From: Cognatundibacterium jejuense
GTDB lineage: Bacteria > Pseudomonadota > Gammaproteobacteria > Burkholderiales > Burkholderiaceae_D
Reading direction: 5' to 3'
DNA length: 64,000 nucleotides
Assembly (NCBI RefSeq): GCF_014284255.1
Contig: NZ_JACOFV010000019.1
Span: forward strand, 1-64,000
The notes beneath the pieces were generated by a model. The model had not been told where the DNA came from and did no database searches. It was given only the letters and a program-made list of their open reading frames with translations. Shown here in pieces: positions 53,741 through 62,984 of the stretch (within the stretch, counting starts at the first letter, position 1; the number at the start of each line of letters is the position of its first letter). Both the position numbers and the translations under genes were made by a program.

Positions 53741-55086
53741 GTCCTCTGAGTTTAGGAATTTTTTACGCTATCGCGACCTTGGTAGTCATGTTTTCAGGTA
53801 TGCCAATTGCATTCGCTTTGGGCGTGGTTGCGAGTTGCTTCATGTACTTCTTTATGCCAGCGGCATCTCTCGATACCATTACGCAAAACGTGTATGAGGA
53901 AATGGCATCGATTACCTTGTTATCGATACCGCTGTTTATTTTAAAAGGAGCAGCGATAGGTAAATCTTCTGCTGGTAAAGATTTGTACTCTGCCATTCAC
54001 GCGTGGTTGCATAAGGTGCCGGGCGGTCTGGGAATTGCCAACGTATTTGCTTGTGCAATGTTCGCTGCCATGGCAGGGTCATCTCCCGCCACATGCTCTG
54101 CCATTGGATCAGCAGGCATACCAGAGATGCGGCGACGTGGCTATTCCCCTGGATTTGCTGCCGGAATCATTGCTGCTGGTGGCACCTTAGGTATTTTGTT
54201 ACCACCATCCATCACGATGATTTTGTATGCGGTGGCAGCGGAACAATCTTTGGGACGCTTATTTTTAGCTGGTGTTGGACCAGGCGTTTTATTGGTGATT
54301 TTATTCGCCGGCTACGCCGTGTTTCGGGCGCGTAAAGAATATGCGATTGCGTATGAGGCATATCAAAAAGACGGTGTTCAATCGGCCTATCTTGAGAAGG
54401 AACATTTCAGCATTAAGCAAAAAGTAGAAATGCTGCCGCGCGTATTACCATTTGTGATTTTACTCATTGGTGTCATGGTCGCTTTGTACGGCGGTTATGC
54501 GACACCATCAGAAACGGCAGGTTTAGGCGCTCTGCTCGCGATGGGTTTAATTGCGATTGTGTATGGTGTTTGGCGACCACGTCAGATCGCACCGTTTATT
54601 TCAGCGACGATCAAAGAATCGACAATGCTGTTGTTCATCATTGGTATGTCTTTGCTTTACTCGTATGTGATGAGCTATCTGAACATCAGCCAGTCAGCGG
54701 CGCAATGGGTAGTGGCTTTGCATTTGAGTAAATGGTTGCTGTTGACGGTCATTTTGGCGATGGTGGTTGTGTTTGGCTTTTTCTTGCCGCCAGTGTCGAT
54801 TATTTTGATGATGTGCCCGATCATTTTGCCGCCTTTGAAAGAGGCCGGTTTTGATTTGATCTGGTTTGGTGTTGTGATGACCATCGTGATGGAAATGGGT
54901 TTGATCCATCCACCTGTTGGATTGAACATTTTTGTGATTAAGAATATTGCACCAGATATCTCACTGAAAGAAATCATCTGGGGTGTTCTGCCATTTTTGG
55001 GGTTAATGCTGTTGGCGGTGATTTTATTATGCGTGTTTCCGCAAATTGCAACAGCATTTCCAGATAGTCTTATGGGAGTCAAATAA
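53737..55086 (+). CDS. TRAP transporter large permease DctM family
   Basis: A 449-residue permease with about twelve membrane segments, the sodium-driven transport unit. Motifs: MFSGMPIAFALGVVA, MAGSSPATCSAIGSAGIPEM, GGTLGILLPPSITMILYA, YATPSETAGLGAL, and MEMGLIHPPVGLNIFVI. It overlaps mdcA (TAATG), tying uptake and breakdown of the same substrate. This replaces the MdcLM or MadLM transporters used by many malonate users. Confidence 0.92.
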   Translation: MSPLSLGIFYAIATLVVMFSGMPIAFALGVVASCFMYFFMPAASLDTITQNVYEEMASITLLSIPLFILKGAAIGKSSAGKDLYSAIHAWLHKVPGGLGIANVFACAMFAAMAGSSPATCSAIGSAGIPEMRRRGYSPGFAAGIIAAGGTLGILLPPSITMILYAVAAEQSLGRLFLAGVGPGVLLVILFAGYAVFRARKEYAIAYEAYQKDGVQSAYLEKEHFSIKQKVEMLPRVLPFVILLIGVMVALYGGYATPSETAGLGALLAMGLIAIVYGVWRPRQIAPFISATIKESTMLLFIIGMSLLYSYVMSYLNISQSAAQWVVALHLSKWLLLTVILAMVVVFGFFLPPVSIILMMCPIILPPLKEAGFDLIWFGVVMTIVMEMGLIHPPVGLNIFVIKNIAPDISLKEIIWGVLPFLGLMLLAVILLCVFPQIATAFPDSLMGVK

Positions 55087-56750
55087 TGGCCTCTGAAGGT
55101 CGCTGGAACACATTGCAAACCAACCGCCAGCAACGTTTGGCGCGTGTGGCACAAATTTTAGGAAGCGATTTGCAAGGCAGGATATTTCCTCAGCAAAGAA
55201 TAAAAGATGTGCTGCATGCGACCTTAGAAGTCGGCGACCGCGTTTGCATAGAAGGAAATAACCAGAAGCAGGCTGATTTTTTGGCTAAGGCGCTGACGCA
55301 ACTTGATCCACAGCGCATACACGGTCTGCACATGTTGCAATCGGTACTCGCCTTGCCTGAGCATCTGGATGTGTTTGAAATAGGAATCGCCAATAAGCTC
55401 GATTTCTCTTTCTCGGGACCACAAGCGGGGCGCCTGGCAAAACTGGTTTCTGCTGGCAAACTTAATATCGGTGCGATTCACACTTACCTTGAATTATATG
55501 CACGTTATTTTGTTGACCTGACGCCACGCGTGGCGCTGGTTGCGGCACAAGCGGCAGATCGTCATGGGAATTTGTACACTGGTCCCAATACGGAAGATAC
55601 GCCGCCCATTGTCGAAGCGACTGCGTTCAAATCGGGCATCGTGATTGCACAAGTCAATGAAGTGGTCGATGTGCTGCCGCGCATTGATATTCCCGCAGAT
55701 TGGGTCAATTTTGTGGTGCAGGCACCAACGCCCCATTACATCGAGCCTTTGTTCACACGTGATCCCGCTTTGATTTCTGAAATACAAATTTTGATGGCGA
55801 TGATGGCGATCAAGGGTATTTATGCAGAATACGAAGTCAAACGTCTCAACCACGGTATCGGTTTTGATACTGCTGCCATAGAATTGCTTTTGCCGACTTA
55901 CGCTGCATCATTAGGGCTCAAAGGTAAAATCGCCAGCCATTGGGCATTGAACCCGCATCCTGCTTTAATTCCAGCGATAGAGGCAGGCTTTGTCACCTCC
56001 GTACATTCGTTTGGTTCTGAGCTCGGTATGGAAGACTATATTCGTGCGCGGTCAGATGTGTTCTTTGTCGGTGCTGATGGCTCCATGCGTAGTAATCGTG
56101 CCATGAGTCAGGCGGCAGGACACTATGCCTGTGACATGTTTATCGGCTCGACCTTACAAATTGATTTGCAAGGTAATTCATCAACTGCCACTTTAGGTCG
56201 GATCGCTGGTTTTGGCGGAGCACCCAACATGGGTGCCGATGCGCGTGGTCGACGCCATGCCAGCCCTGCATGGTTAAAGGCGGGACGTGAAGCCCGCGAT
56301 GGTCAATACGCGATGCCACGGGGGCAGAAATTAGTGGTGCAAATGGTGGAAACCTTCCGCGAACATATGCAACCCGCTTTTGTTGAAACATTGGATGCCT
56401 GGCAACTCGCTCAACAAGCTAAGATGGAATTGCCGCCGGTGATGATTTACGGTGAAGATGTGAGTCACATTCTGACTGAAGAAGGCATTGCCAATCTCTT
56501 ATTGTGCCGCAGTGATGAAGAGCGCGAACAAGCGATTCGTGGTGTCGCTGGTTATACGCCAGTGGGTTTGGGCAGAGACCTGCGCATGGTCGAGAATTTA
56601 CGTGATCGCGGTATCATCAAACGTCCGGAAGATCTGGGCATAGACAAGCGGCTGGCTACGCGTGATTTGCTGGCGGCAAAAAATATGAAAGATCTGGTGC
56701 GCGCCTCGGAGGGTTTGTATCAGCCGCCGAAACGTTTCAGAAACTGGTGA
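55086..56750 (+). CDS. mdcA: Malonate decarboxylase alpha subunit
   Basis: MdcA moves the acyl-carrier protein between acetyl and malonyl forms (acetyl-ACP:malonate ACP transferase). The 554-residue protein begins MASEGRWNTLQTNRQQRLARV and contains the CoA-transferase-like HGLHMLQSVL, SAGKLNIGAIHTYLELYARYFVDLTPR in pieces, and GFGGAPNMGADARGRRHASPAWLKAGRE. It starts within the DctM stop and its stop lies just before mdcC. Part of the biotin-independent malonate decarboxylase complex in the cytoplasm. Confidence 0.94.
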   Translation: MASEGRWNTLQTNRQQRLARVAQILGSDLQGRIFPQQRIKDVLHATLEVGDRVCIEGNNQKQADFLAKALTQLDPQRIHGLHMLQSVLALPEHLDVFEIGIANKLDFSFSGPQAGRLAKLVSAGKLNIGAIHTYLELYARYFVDLTPRVALVAAQAADRHGNLYTGPNTEDTPPIVEATAFKSGIVIAQVNEVVDVLPRIDIPADWVNFVVQAPTPHYIEPLFTRDPALISEIQILMAMMAIKGIYAEYEVKRLNHGIGFDTAAIELLLPTYAASLGLKGKIASHWALNPHPALIPAIEAGFVTSVHSFGSELGMEDYIRARSDVFFVGADGSMRSNRAMSQAAGHYACDMFIGSTLQIDLQGNSSTATLGRIAGFGGAPNMGADARGRRHASPAWLKAGREARDGQYAMPRGQKLVVQMVETFREHMQPAFVETLDAWQLAQQAKMELPPVMIYGEDVSHILTEEGIANLLLCRSDEEREQAIRGVAGYTPVGLGRDLRMVENLRDRGIIKRPEDLGIDKRLATRDLLAAKNMKDLVRASEGLYQPPKRFRNW

Positions 56751-56758
56751 GGAAAAGT

Positions 56759-57085
56759 ATGGAAACTCTGGTATTCCGCTTTGAAAACGGCACACGAAAA
56801 TTGGACAGTGCAGCGCAATTAGTCGGTGTTGTGAGTTCCGGCAACCTGGAAGTATTGGTCAATCAGACCGATTTGCAATCGGCGTGTGAAATTGAGGTCA
56901 ACACCGCGGCCATCGGTTTTGCAGCAATATGGGAAGCGGTCATGAAAGACTTCCATGCACGTTGGCAATTGGCTGATGTAAGGATTGCGATTAATGATAT
57001 GGGGGCAACACCAGCGGTAGTGAGTTTGCGTCTTGATCAGGCGATAGAATCGAGTCTTGAAGCGAGTCTGGAAGCAAAAAAATGA
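56759..57085 (+). CDS. mdcC: Malonate decarboxylase acyl carrier protein (delta subunit)
   Basis: MdcC carries the 2'-(5''-triphosphoribosyl)-3'-dephospho-CoA prosthetic group that swings between MdcA and the decarboxylase. The 108-residue protein has VVSSGNLEVLV with Ser27 as the expected attachment site. GAGGAAAAGT precedes the ATG at 56759; a GTG at 56747 in the mdcA stop is rejected. The end overlaps the next gene (ATGA). Confidence 0.9.
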   Translation: METLVFRFENGTRKLDSAAQLVGVVSSGNLEVLVNQTDLQSACEIEVNTAAIGFAAIWEAVMKDFHARWQLADVRIAINDMGATPAVVSLRLDQAIESSLEASLEAKK

Positions 57086-58740
57086 ATAGCTATATCGAAG
57101 CGACAGCGCGGCAACGCATCCATGCCGTCATCGACAATTTTACTGAAATGCTGGTGCCGGCAAAACAATGGACCAGTCCGCATCTGCCGCAATTAAATGC
57201 CGCCGTGTCGTTTGACGATGGCGTAGTGATAGGGTATGGCACGCTTGCTGGTCGGCGCGTGTTTGCTGCTGCGCAGGAAGGTGGTTTTATGGGCGGTGCT
57301 GTTGGTGAAGTTCACGGCGCCAAATTAGTCGGTTTAATGCGCCGTGCGGTTGTCGAAAAACCTGCGGCTGTGATCTTGTTGGCCGAGTCCGGTGGCGTGC
57401 GTTTGCATGAAGCGAATGCGGGATTGATTGCAGTGTCAGAAGTGATGCGAGCCGTGTTTGCAGTGCGGGCAGCAGGCGTACCGGTGATCGTATTAATCGG
57501 CGGCAGCAATGGTTGTTTTGGTGGAATGGGTATTGTTGCCCGTTGCGCCAATATCGTTGTCATGTCGGAAGAAGCGCGCCTTGCGATGTCAGGCCCGGAG
57601 GTCATAGAAACAGCCAATGGCGTAGAAGAATTTGATTCCAAAGATCGCGCTTTGGTGTGGCGCACTACTGGTGGAAAACATCGTTATCTGATGGGTGATT
57701 GCCAGATGCTGGTCGCTGATGATACGGCAGAATTTAAGGCGGCAGCAAGGCGAGCGATTGACTCGTTCTTGGAAAAAACTGTTGTCGCTTTGGATTTGCC
57801 CACGCTGATGCAAGAACAAAACATGCTGGTGCAGCGCATCGCACAATGTGGCGACTATCGTGAGCCGATGGACATCTGGAAAATGCTAGGCATCAGCGAG
57901 CCAGAAAAAATCCCCATGCTGGATGCTGATGCATTTTTACAGCTGGCAAAATTACAGTTGAAATCTTCACTGATTCAAGAGGCATCGACGATGTCCGAAG
58001 TGAGCGTGGATGGTGGCGATGCCAAGGATGAATATTGGCGCACTATCGCTGATCAACTCTTTCCGCATGGTCATAACATCACCGAGCATCAGGAATTTTT
58101 ATCTGGTAGTGCACAGCTCGGTGACACTACCATCTGTATCATCGGTACCAGCCGACATACACCTATCGGTGTCGAAATCGCTTTGAAACAAGCGCAGGCT
58201 GTGTTGCAAACGATACGTGATTTTCCGCAGCGACCGATTTTGCTGATGGTGGATACGCAAGGGCAGCGGCTGCGACATCGGGATGAAATGCTGGGTATTA
58301 ACAGTTACATGGCGCATTTGGGCAAATGCATAGAATTGGCGCGGCAATCAGGGCATAAGGTGATTGCGCTGGTTTATGATCAAGCCTTGTCGGGTGGATT
58401 TATTACCAGTGGCATGATGGCAGACGCTTGTTATGCGCTGCCGCAAGCAACGATCAGGGTGATGGGATTGCCAGCGATGGCAAGAATTACCAAAGTCTCT
58501 GAAGAAAAACTCAATGAATTGGCCATCGATAATCCGGTATTTGCGCCTGGCCCGCGCAATTACGAACGCATGGGTGGCATACAGGCAATATGGGAGCATG
58601 ATCTGGCGGCGCAACTCGCCGCCGCGTTTGCCAATGCGGATGCAAGCGATCAAAGAATTGCCACTGGCGCAACACGTGGCGGCCGTTGGATGGCACAAAA
58701 AGTAGTGGATGCCGTATTATCTGAGGATATTTCCAGCTAA
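57082..58740 (+). CDS. mdcDE: Fused malonate decarboxylase beta-gamma subunit (MdcD-MdcE)
   Basis: One 552-residue protein holds both decarboxylase subunits. Residues 1-about 290 match MdcD: FMGGAVGEVHGAKLVGLMRRA, ESGGVRLHEANAGLIAVSE, GGSNGCFGGMGIVARC, AMSGPEVIE. Residues about 316-552 match MdcE: GTSRHTPIGVEIAL, LLMVDTQGQRLRHRDEMLG, DQALSGGFITSGMMADACYALP. The linker holds MSEVSVDG, perhaps an old mdcE start. Both halves keep their typical motifs, so it should form acetyl-ACP and CO2 from malonyl-ACP. Confidence 0.92.
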   Translation: MNSYIEATARQRIHAVIDNFTEMLVPAKQWTSPHLPQLNAAVSFDDGVVIGYGTLAGRRVFAAAQEGGFMGGAVGEVHGAKLVGLMRRAVVEKPAAVILLAESGGVRLHEANAGLIAVSEVMRAVFAVRAAGVPVIVLIGGSNGCFGGMGIVARCANIVVMSEEARLAMSGPEVIETANGVEEFDSKDRALVWRTTGGKHRYLMGDCQMLVADDTAEFKAAARRAIDSFLEKTVVALDLPTLMQEQNMLVQRIAQCGDYREPMDIWKMLGISEPEKIPMLDADAFLQLAKLQLKSSLIQEASTMSEVSVDGGDAKDEYWRTIADQLFPHGHNITEHQEFLSGSAQLGDTTICIIGTSRHTPIGVEIALKQAQAVLQTIRDFPQRPILLMVDTQGQRLRHRDEMLGINSYMAHLGKCIELARQSGHKVIALVYDQALSGGFITSGMMADACYALPQATIRVMGLPAMARITKVSEEKLNELAIDNPVFAPGPRNYERMGGIQAIWEHDLAAQLAAAFANADASDQRIATGATRGGRWMAQKVVDAVLSEDISS

Positions 58741-58778
58741 TACCAACAAAGAGCATTATTGATGAAGGCAGCACTCAC

Positions 58779-59489
58779 TTGGACCAGATAGAACAATTTC
58801 AGCGACATGATCTGGTGTGGTTATCTCATCAGGCCTGGGCGGCGGTGTTTGCCCAACAAATGCAGCGCGTACCGGATGAGATGACCAGCTTCACGGTACA
58901 GGCTTTACATCGTTGGCAACAAGAAGAATGGCCAGCTGTCGTTCGACGCCGTGATATCGATGCGGCCGATGATGAAGTCTGCATCGGCTTTGCTCTGGTA
59001 CCTGTGAATGGACGCAAGCCACGCATCGCTGCGCGGGTAAAAGCGCAAGATATTTTGGAACATCAACCAAGCTTGGCGCTGAGCACGGTTATCCCCTTCG
59101 TTGCGCCACAATGGCAACCAGCCTTGAAAGTGTTTAATAGCGAGGGCAATGCCGTTGGCGTGCGTTGGCGCGTCTATGGTTCCGTTGTATTTGAGTTTCT
59201 GACCGGACAATCTTATGTGAACGAGCAATCGGATATCGATGTGCTATTTCGTCCGCAAAGTCAGGAACATCTGGTACAAGGCCTCGCGTTGCTACGTCAA
59301 TTTCAGACGCAAATTCCACTCGATGGCGAAGTGATTTTTCCGCAATCCCAGGCGGTGTCGTGGAAAGAATGGTTGTTGTCTGATCTGGTGTTGGAATCGA
59401 GTCAGACGCAACGACTGTTGGTCAAAGACAATCAGCAGGTCAGGCTGGTGTCTAAATTGGAACTCATGCAAAGCTTGAGCGCGAGCTGA
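58779..59489 (+). CDS. mdcG: Malonate decarboxylase holo-ACP synthase
   Basis: MdcG attaches the triphosphoribosyl-dephospho-CoA group to MdcC (phosphoribosyl-dephospho-CoA transferase). The 236-residue protein has a nucleotidyltransferase-like pattern (WRVYGSVVFEFLTGQSYVNEQSDIDVLFRP) with the aspartate pair. The start is a TTG at 58779 with AAGG 11 bases upstream; an ATG at 58762 is in another frame. It stands between the decarboxylase subunits and mdcB. Confidence 0.85.
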   Translation: MDQIEQFQRHDLVWLSHQAWAAVFAQQMQRVPDEMTSFTVQALHRWQQEEWPAVVRRRDIDAADDEVCIGFALVPVNGRKPRIAARVKAQDILEHQPSLALSTVIPFVAPQWQPALKVFNSEGNAVGVRWRVYGSVVFEFLTGQSYVNEQSDIDVLFRPQSQEHLVQGLALLRQFQTQIPLDGEVIFPQSQAVSWKEWLLSDLVLESSQTQRLLVKDNQQVRLVSKLELMQSLSAS

Positions 59490-59493
59490 TTCT

Positions 59494-60441
59494 ATGCAAA
59501 ATTTTTTCCTTCCCGCATCTGAACTCCAACATCATCACGCATTGAGTTGTAAAGCGCCGGTCACAGCTGATATCTCAGCGCTTGCCAAACCGATTGCCAT
59601 CATGGCGCTGCGCAGTTTGTATGCAGAATTGGTGCTGTATCCCAAACCAGGTCTGGTTTCTTTGCGTGATAATGGCAGCCATACAGACATGACGGCGACG
59701 ACGTTTTTTCGCAGCTTGTTTTCTTTACGACATTACTTTCTGGCGATGGCGAATGCGGGAATAGGTGACGGCGATTTTCAAACCTTAAAAAACTTAGGTA
59801 TCGTTGCTGAGCAACAAATGTTGCGCGCAACGCACGGTGTGAACACGCATCGCGGCGCCATTTTTTGTCTGGGGTTGTTATGTGCCGCAGCGGGACGTTG
59901 TTTGTCTCAAGGCGTGGCTTTACGAGCGCAAAACATACGCGCTGCGTTGCTTGAACATTGGGGGGCTGAGTTACTCGCACACAGTAATGCCGCGCTCAAG
60001 CTTATCGCAAATCAACAAACAAAAAGCCATGGTCTGCAAGTCGCGCAAAACTATGCCATTAGCGGTGCGCGTGAAGAAGCCGCGGCCGGATTTCCATCGG
60101 TATTTGAGTTGGCGTTGCCACGTTTGATGCAAAGTCTGGATCAGGGCCGCTCGCAGACAGAAGCGCAAATCGACAGCTTGTTTGCGTTGATGGCGCATAT
60201 GCACGACACCAATTTGTATTATCGCGGCGGCGTTGCTGCGGCTGAATTTTCGAGACAATCAGCACGCGCTTTTTTAGCTGCGGGAGGCACAGAACAAACT
60301 GATTGGCTTGCTCAGGCTGAACATTGTCATCGTGAATTTGTTCAACGCCGTTTCTCACCTGGTGGCGCTGCTGATTTATTGGCGGCCAGCTGGTTTATTT
60401 ATCAGGTTCAACAAATGCCATTGCCGCCAGCGTATGCCTAG
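59494..60441 (+). CDS. mdcB: Triphosphoribosyl-dephospho-CoA synthase
   Basis: MdcB makes the precursor of the MdcC prosthetic group from ATP and dephospho-CoA, as CitG does for citrate lyase. The 315-residue protein has ALRSLYAELVLYPKPGLVSL, GSHTDMTATTFFRSLFSL, ATHGVNTHRGAIFCLGLLC and GAREEAAAGFPSVFE. It starts four bases after mdcG and overlaps mdcH by eight bases. Confidence 0.92.
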   Translation: MQNFFLPASELQHHHALSCKAPVTADISALAKPIAIMALRSLYAELVLYPKPGLVSLRDNGSHTDMTATTFFRSLFSLRHYFLAMANAGIGDGDFQTLKNLGIVAEQQMLRATHGVNTHRGAIFCLGLLCAAAGRCLSQGVALRAQNIRAALLEHWGAELLAHSNAALKLIANQQTKSHGLQVAQNYAISGAREEAAAGFPSVFELALPRLMQSLDQGRSQTEAQIDSLFALMAHMHDTNLYYRGGVAAAEFSRQSARAFLAAGGTEQTDWLAQAEHCHREFVQRRFSPGGAADLLAASWFIYQVQQMPLPPAYA

Positions 60442-61378
60442 GTTTGCATTATTGTGTCCCGGGCAAGGCGGGCAAGAGGCGCACATGTTTGCCATCGCCA
60501 ACAGCAACCCGCGTGTCGCCGCGTTGCTGGATCAATTCGATACCAGCCAGTATTTTGGGATGCCATTAACAGCATTGCTCGCCTCTCCCTCACTGATGTT
60601 TGAAAACCGATTCGCACAACCCTTGATTGTCGCGGCGACACTTGCGAACTGGTTGGCCTTGCGTGAAGAATTGCCGCCCCCCGATGTGATCGCTGGCTAC
60701 AGCGTCGGTGAAGTGTCAGCGCATGCTATCAGCGGCGAATTAGACGTCGGGCAAGCGATACATCTGGCGTCGATCAGAGCTACAGCAATGCAATCCTGCG
60801 TGAAGCCCCAGGCTGCACATGCGATGTTATCGGTCAGCGGTTTGCCGCTGGCACCATTGCAGGAAATATGTTTTTCTCATCACTTGTATATCGCCATTGT
60901 GACGGGTGAAACCAATGCCATCATTGCGGGTCTGCGTGACGATATTCTGAAGGCTGAACAAGCATTGCGGGAACATGCAATTGCACAATTGCATCTGAGC
61001 TTGTTACCAGTGCATATCGCGTCTCATACGCCATTAATGGCGGATGCTTTGCCGACAATGAAGCAGGTGTTGGATAAGCTACCATTTCAAGCTATTACAA
61101 CGCCGGTATTGGCTGGCGTCAATGCCATGAAGAGCGTCAATAGCGCCGAGAGCAAACAAAGCTTGCTGGCGCAGATGACCCAGACCATACGCTGGCATGA
61201 ATGCATGGATGCATTGGATGAAGCCGGAATGAATGTGGTACTGGAATTGGGACCAGGAAGCGCTTTATCGCGCATGCTGCAAAGCCGTCACCCACATATC
61301 GCCTGCCGTTCTGTGGCAGATTTCCGTAGTTCGTCTGCCGTGGCAGAGTGGGTGAACAGGCAAATGCTGCGTGAATAA
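60434..61378 (+). CDS. mdcH: Malonate decarboxylase malonyl-CoA acyltransferase (epsilon subunit)
   Basis: MdcH charges the acyl carrier protein with malonyl from malonyl-CoA, starting the catalytic cycle. The 314-residue FabD-like protein has LCPGQGGQEAHMF at the N-terminus and the active serine in GYSVGEVSAHA; the usual histidine of GHS is a tyrosine here. The ATG at 60434 is within the end of mdcB; a 42-codon extension further into mdcB is rejected. It closes the operon. Confidence 0.9.
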   Translation: MPRFALLCPGQGGQEAHMFAIANSNPRVAALLDQFDTSQYFGMPLTALLASPSLMFENRFAQPLIVAATLANWLALREELPPPDVIAGYSVGEVSAHAISGELDVGQAIHLASIRATAMQSCVKPQAAHAMLSVSGLPLAPLQEICFSHHLYIAIVTGETNAIIAGLRDDILKAEQALREHAIAQLHLSLLPVHIASHTPLMADALPTMKQVLDKLPFQAITTPVLAGVNAMKSVNSAESKQSLLAQMTQTIRWHECMDALDEAGMNVVLELGPGSALSRMLQSRHPHIACRSVADFRSSSAVAEWVNRQMLRE

Positions 61379-61450
61379 TCGCTTCATCGCTTGATCGTTC
61401 AATAATCCACGAGCCGGATTCAACAATGAATCGGCAATGAGCGATGCTGA

Positions 61451-61711
61451 TTAATAACGACGACGCGGTTGTCCGCCACCACCGCTTTGCTTTTCGATAT
61501 GACGGAAAGTGATGCGACCTTTGCTTAAATCATAAGGCGACATTTCCAGTGTCACTTTATCACCCGCCAGAATGCGGATGTGATGCTGACGCATCTTGCC
61601 AGATGTGTAAGCGATCAATTGATGACCATTTTCCAGGTTCACGCGAAAGCGGGAATCCGGCAGCACTTCTTCTACCATACCGCTCATCTCTAACAGTTCT
61701 TCTTTTGCCAT
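61451..61711 (-). CDS. infA: Translation initiation factor IF-1 (extended form)
   Basis: IF-1 binds the ribosomal A site during initiation. The 86-residue protein is an S1-fold IF-1 starting [35 protein letters not shown], with [22 protein letters not shown], and about 14 residues longer than the usual 72, ending in a basic [11 protein letters not shown] tail. Burkholderiales typically carry this longer infA besides the standard copy. It is converging with mdcH and has no operon partner. Confidence 0.92.
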   Translation of the reverse strand: MAKEELLEMSGMVEEVLPDSRFRVNLENGHQLIAYTSGKMRQHHIRILAGDKVTLEMSPYDLSKGRITFRHIEKQSGGGGQPRRRY

Positions 61712-62143
61712 TGTATTTTCACATTCATAAAAGGGTGGGTACAGCCAGACAAATCACAGGCGGTACATGCCAGCGGGTAAAAATCCACCTGCCGGGCGTT
61801 GGAGTTTGGTTCTAGGTGCACGTGATATGCACAGACAGTGTGCAATGGTGCAAAAATGATACGTTATGTAGGCTGATTCTGCTGGGCTGATAGGCAGCAA
61901 GCAAAGACAGAGCGTGAGATTGAAACGAGGTCAAGGTCACCACAACATACAACCAGGGGGTGTCCAGATAGAGTCACAGATACATGAAAATCTGTTCGAT
62001 CAAAAGAAAACCGGGCTACAAGTACGGAATTATACCTTGATGTGCTGGTTTGGCCGAAAATCTTAGGCTATTTTCAGAAAATAGTGCGATCTTGGGGCAA
62101 TCTCACCTCAGTATTGTCTTATTCTGTCTCAAGGTCAAGCTGC
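61712..62143. other. 432-base intergenic region between infA and the TetR gene
   Basis: No gene is supported. It should hold the minus-strand infA promoter and the end of the TetR transcript. A dyad CTATTTTC-A-GAAAATAG lies at 62068-62084, without a T run on either side. Nothing else is picked out. Confidence 0.4.
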
Positions 62144-62845
62144 TTATTTTTTCAGCGTTTTGTTAGATTTGACACTTTTACTCTTCAGTGCAGCCGGGAA
62201 GGTTTGTAACAAGCCTGCCATTAAGACATCAAGTAAAGCATCGACGTGCATTTGGTGATTGAGCTTGGGCGTCCATTCATCACCTTCATCCATGACCAGA
62301 TTGATTGATGTCAGACCATGTATACCTTGCCAGAAAATTTGCGTCATCATGTGCAGACGCATCTCATCACCGTCGACCAAACCTTGATCTTTGAGTTGGA
62401 CAAATAAGCTGTGTGCAAACGCATAAGGATCTTGTTGCACATTCCCGTGTTCTACTTCGGCCGCTTCTACCGGTGCATGCGGACGACGTTCCATGAAGAC
62501 CAGCGCGTATTCGTCGGGGTTGCTTAGGCCGTATTTGATATAGGCTTTACCGGTATGCTTAATTTTTTCGATAGGGTCTTCGGTCAGCGCGGCGGCTTTT
62601 TTCATGACCTTCACTAGTTCTAACAAGGTTTCGTCCATCGCCTGTGTGATGAGGGTGGCTTTGTCATGAAACAGTGCGTACACAATGGTGGTAGAAAAAC
62701 CTGCTTCTTCTGCGACTTTACGGATCGTGATTTCACGTGCGCCGCCTTTTTTTACCAAGGCCTTGACCACAGAAATAATATGCTTTTTTCTGTTCTCTGA
62801 TTCACGGCGTTTGCGTTCTTGTAAATTTGCGGAAGCCTTGGTCAC
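62144..62845 (-). CDS. TetR-family transcriptional regulator
   Basis: A 233-residue regulator with an N-terminal TetR helix-turn-helix (ISVVKALVKKGGAREITIRKVAEEAGFSTTIVYALFHDKATLI in pieces), a WHG-like C-terminal ligand domain (IFWQGIHGLTSINLVMDEGDEW) and a lysine-rich tail. It lies 139 bases after the end of a TonB-dependent receptor on the same strand and may be part of its regulation. Ligand unknown. Confidence 0.87.
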   Translation of the reverse strand: MTKASANLQERKRRESENRKKHIISVVKALVKKGGAREITIRKVAEEAGFSTTIVYALFHDKATLITQAMDETLLELVKVMKKAAALTEDPIEKIKHTGKAYIKYGLSNPDEYALVFMERRPHAPVEAAEVEHGNVQQDPYAFAHSLFVQLKDQGLVDGDEMRLHMMTQIFWQGIHGLTSINLVMDEGDEWTPKLNHQMHVDALLDVLMAGLLQTFPAALKSKSVKSNKTLKK

Positions 62846-62984
62846 ACTTATTTCCTATTGAAAATTTCATTGAAAATTCCGAATGCACGCTGGTTCGTCT
62901 GTTTGATGAATTACCACCATGATACGAAGCAGCGTGCATATTATAGCAAGCAGCACTAAGACAACTCATGCTGCATCTTGGTGA

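Noticed and set aside
61413..61434. Terminator between mdcH and infA
   Set aside because: GCCGGATTCA-ACAA-TGAATCGGC forms a bulged stem but no T run follows on either strand; too weak to call.
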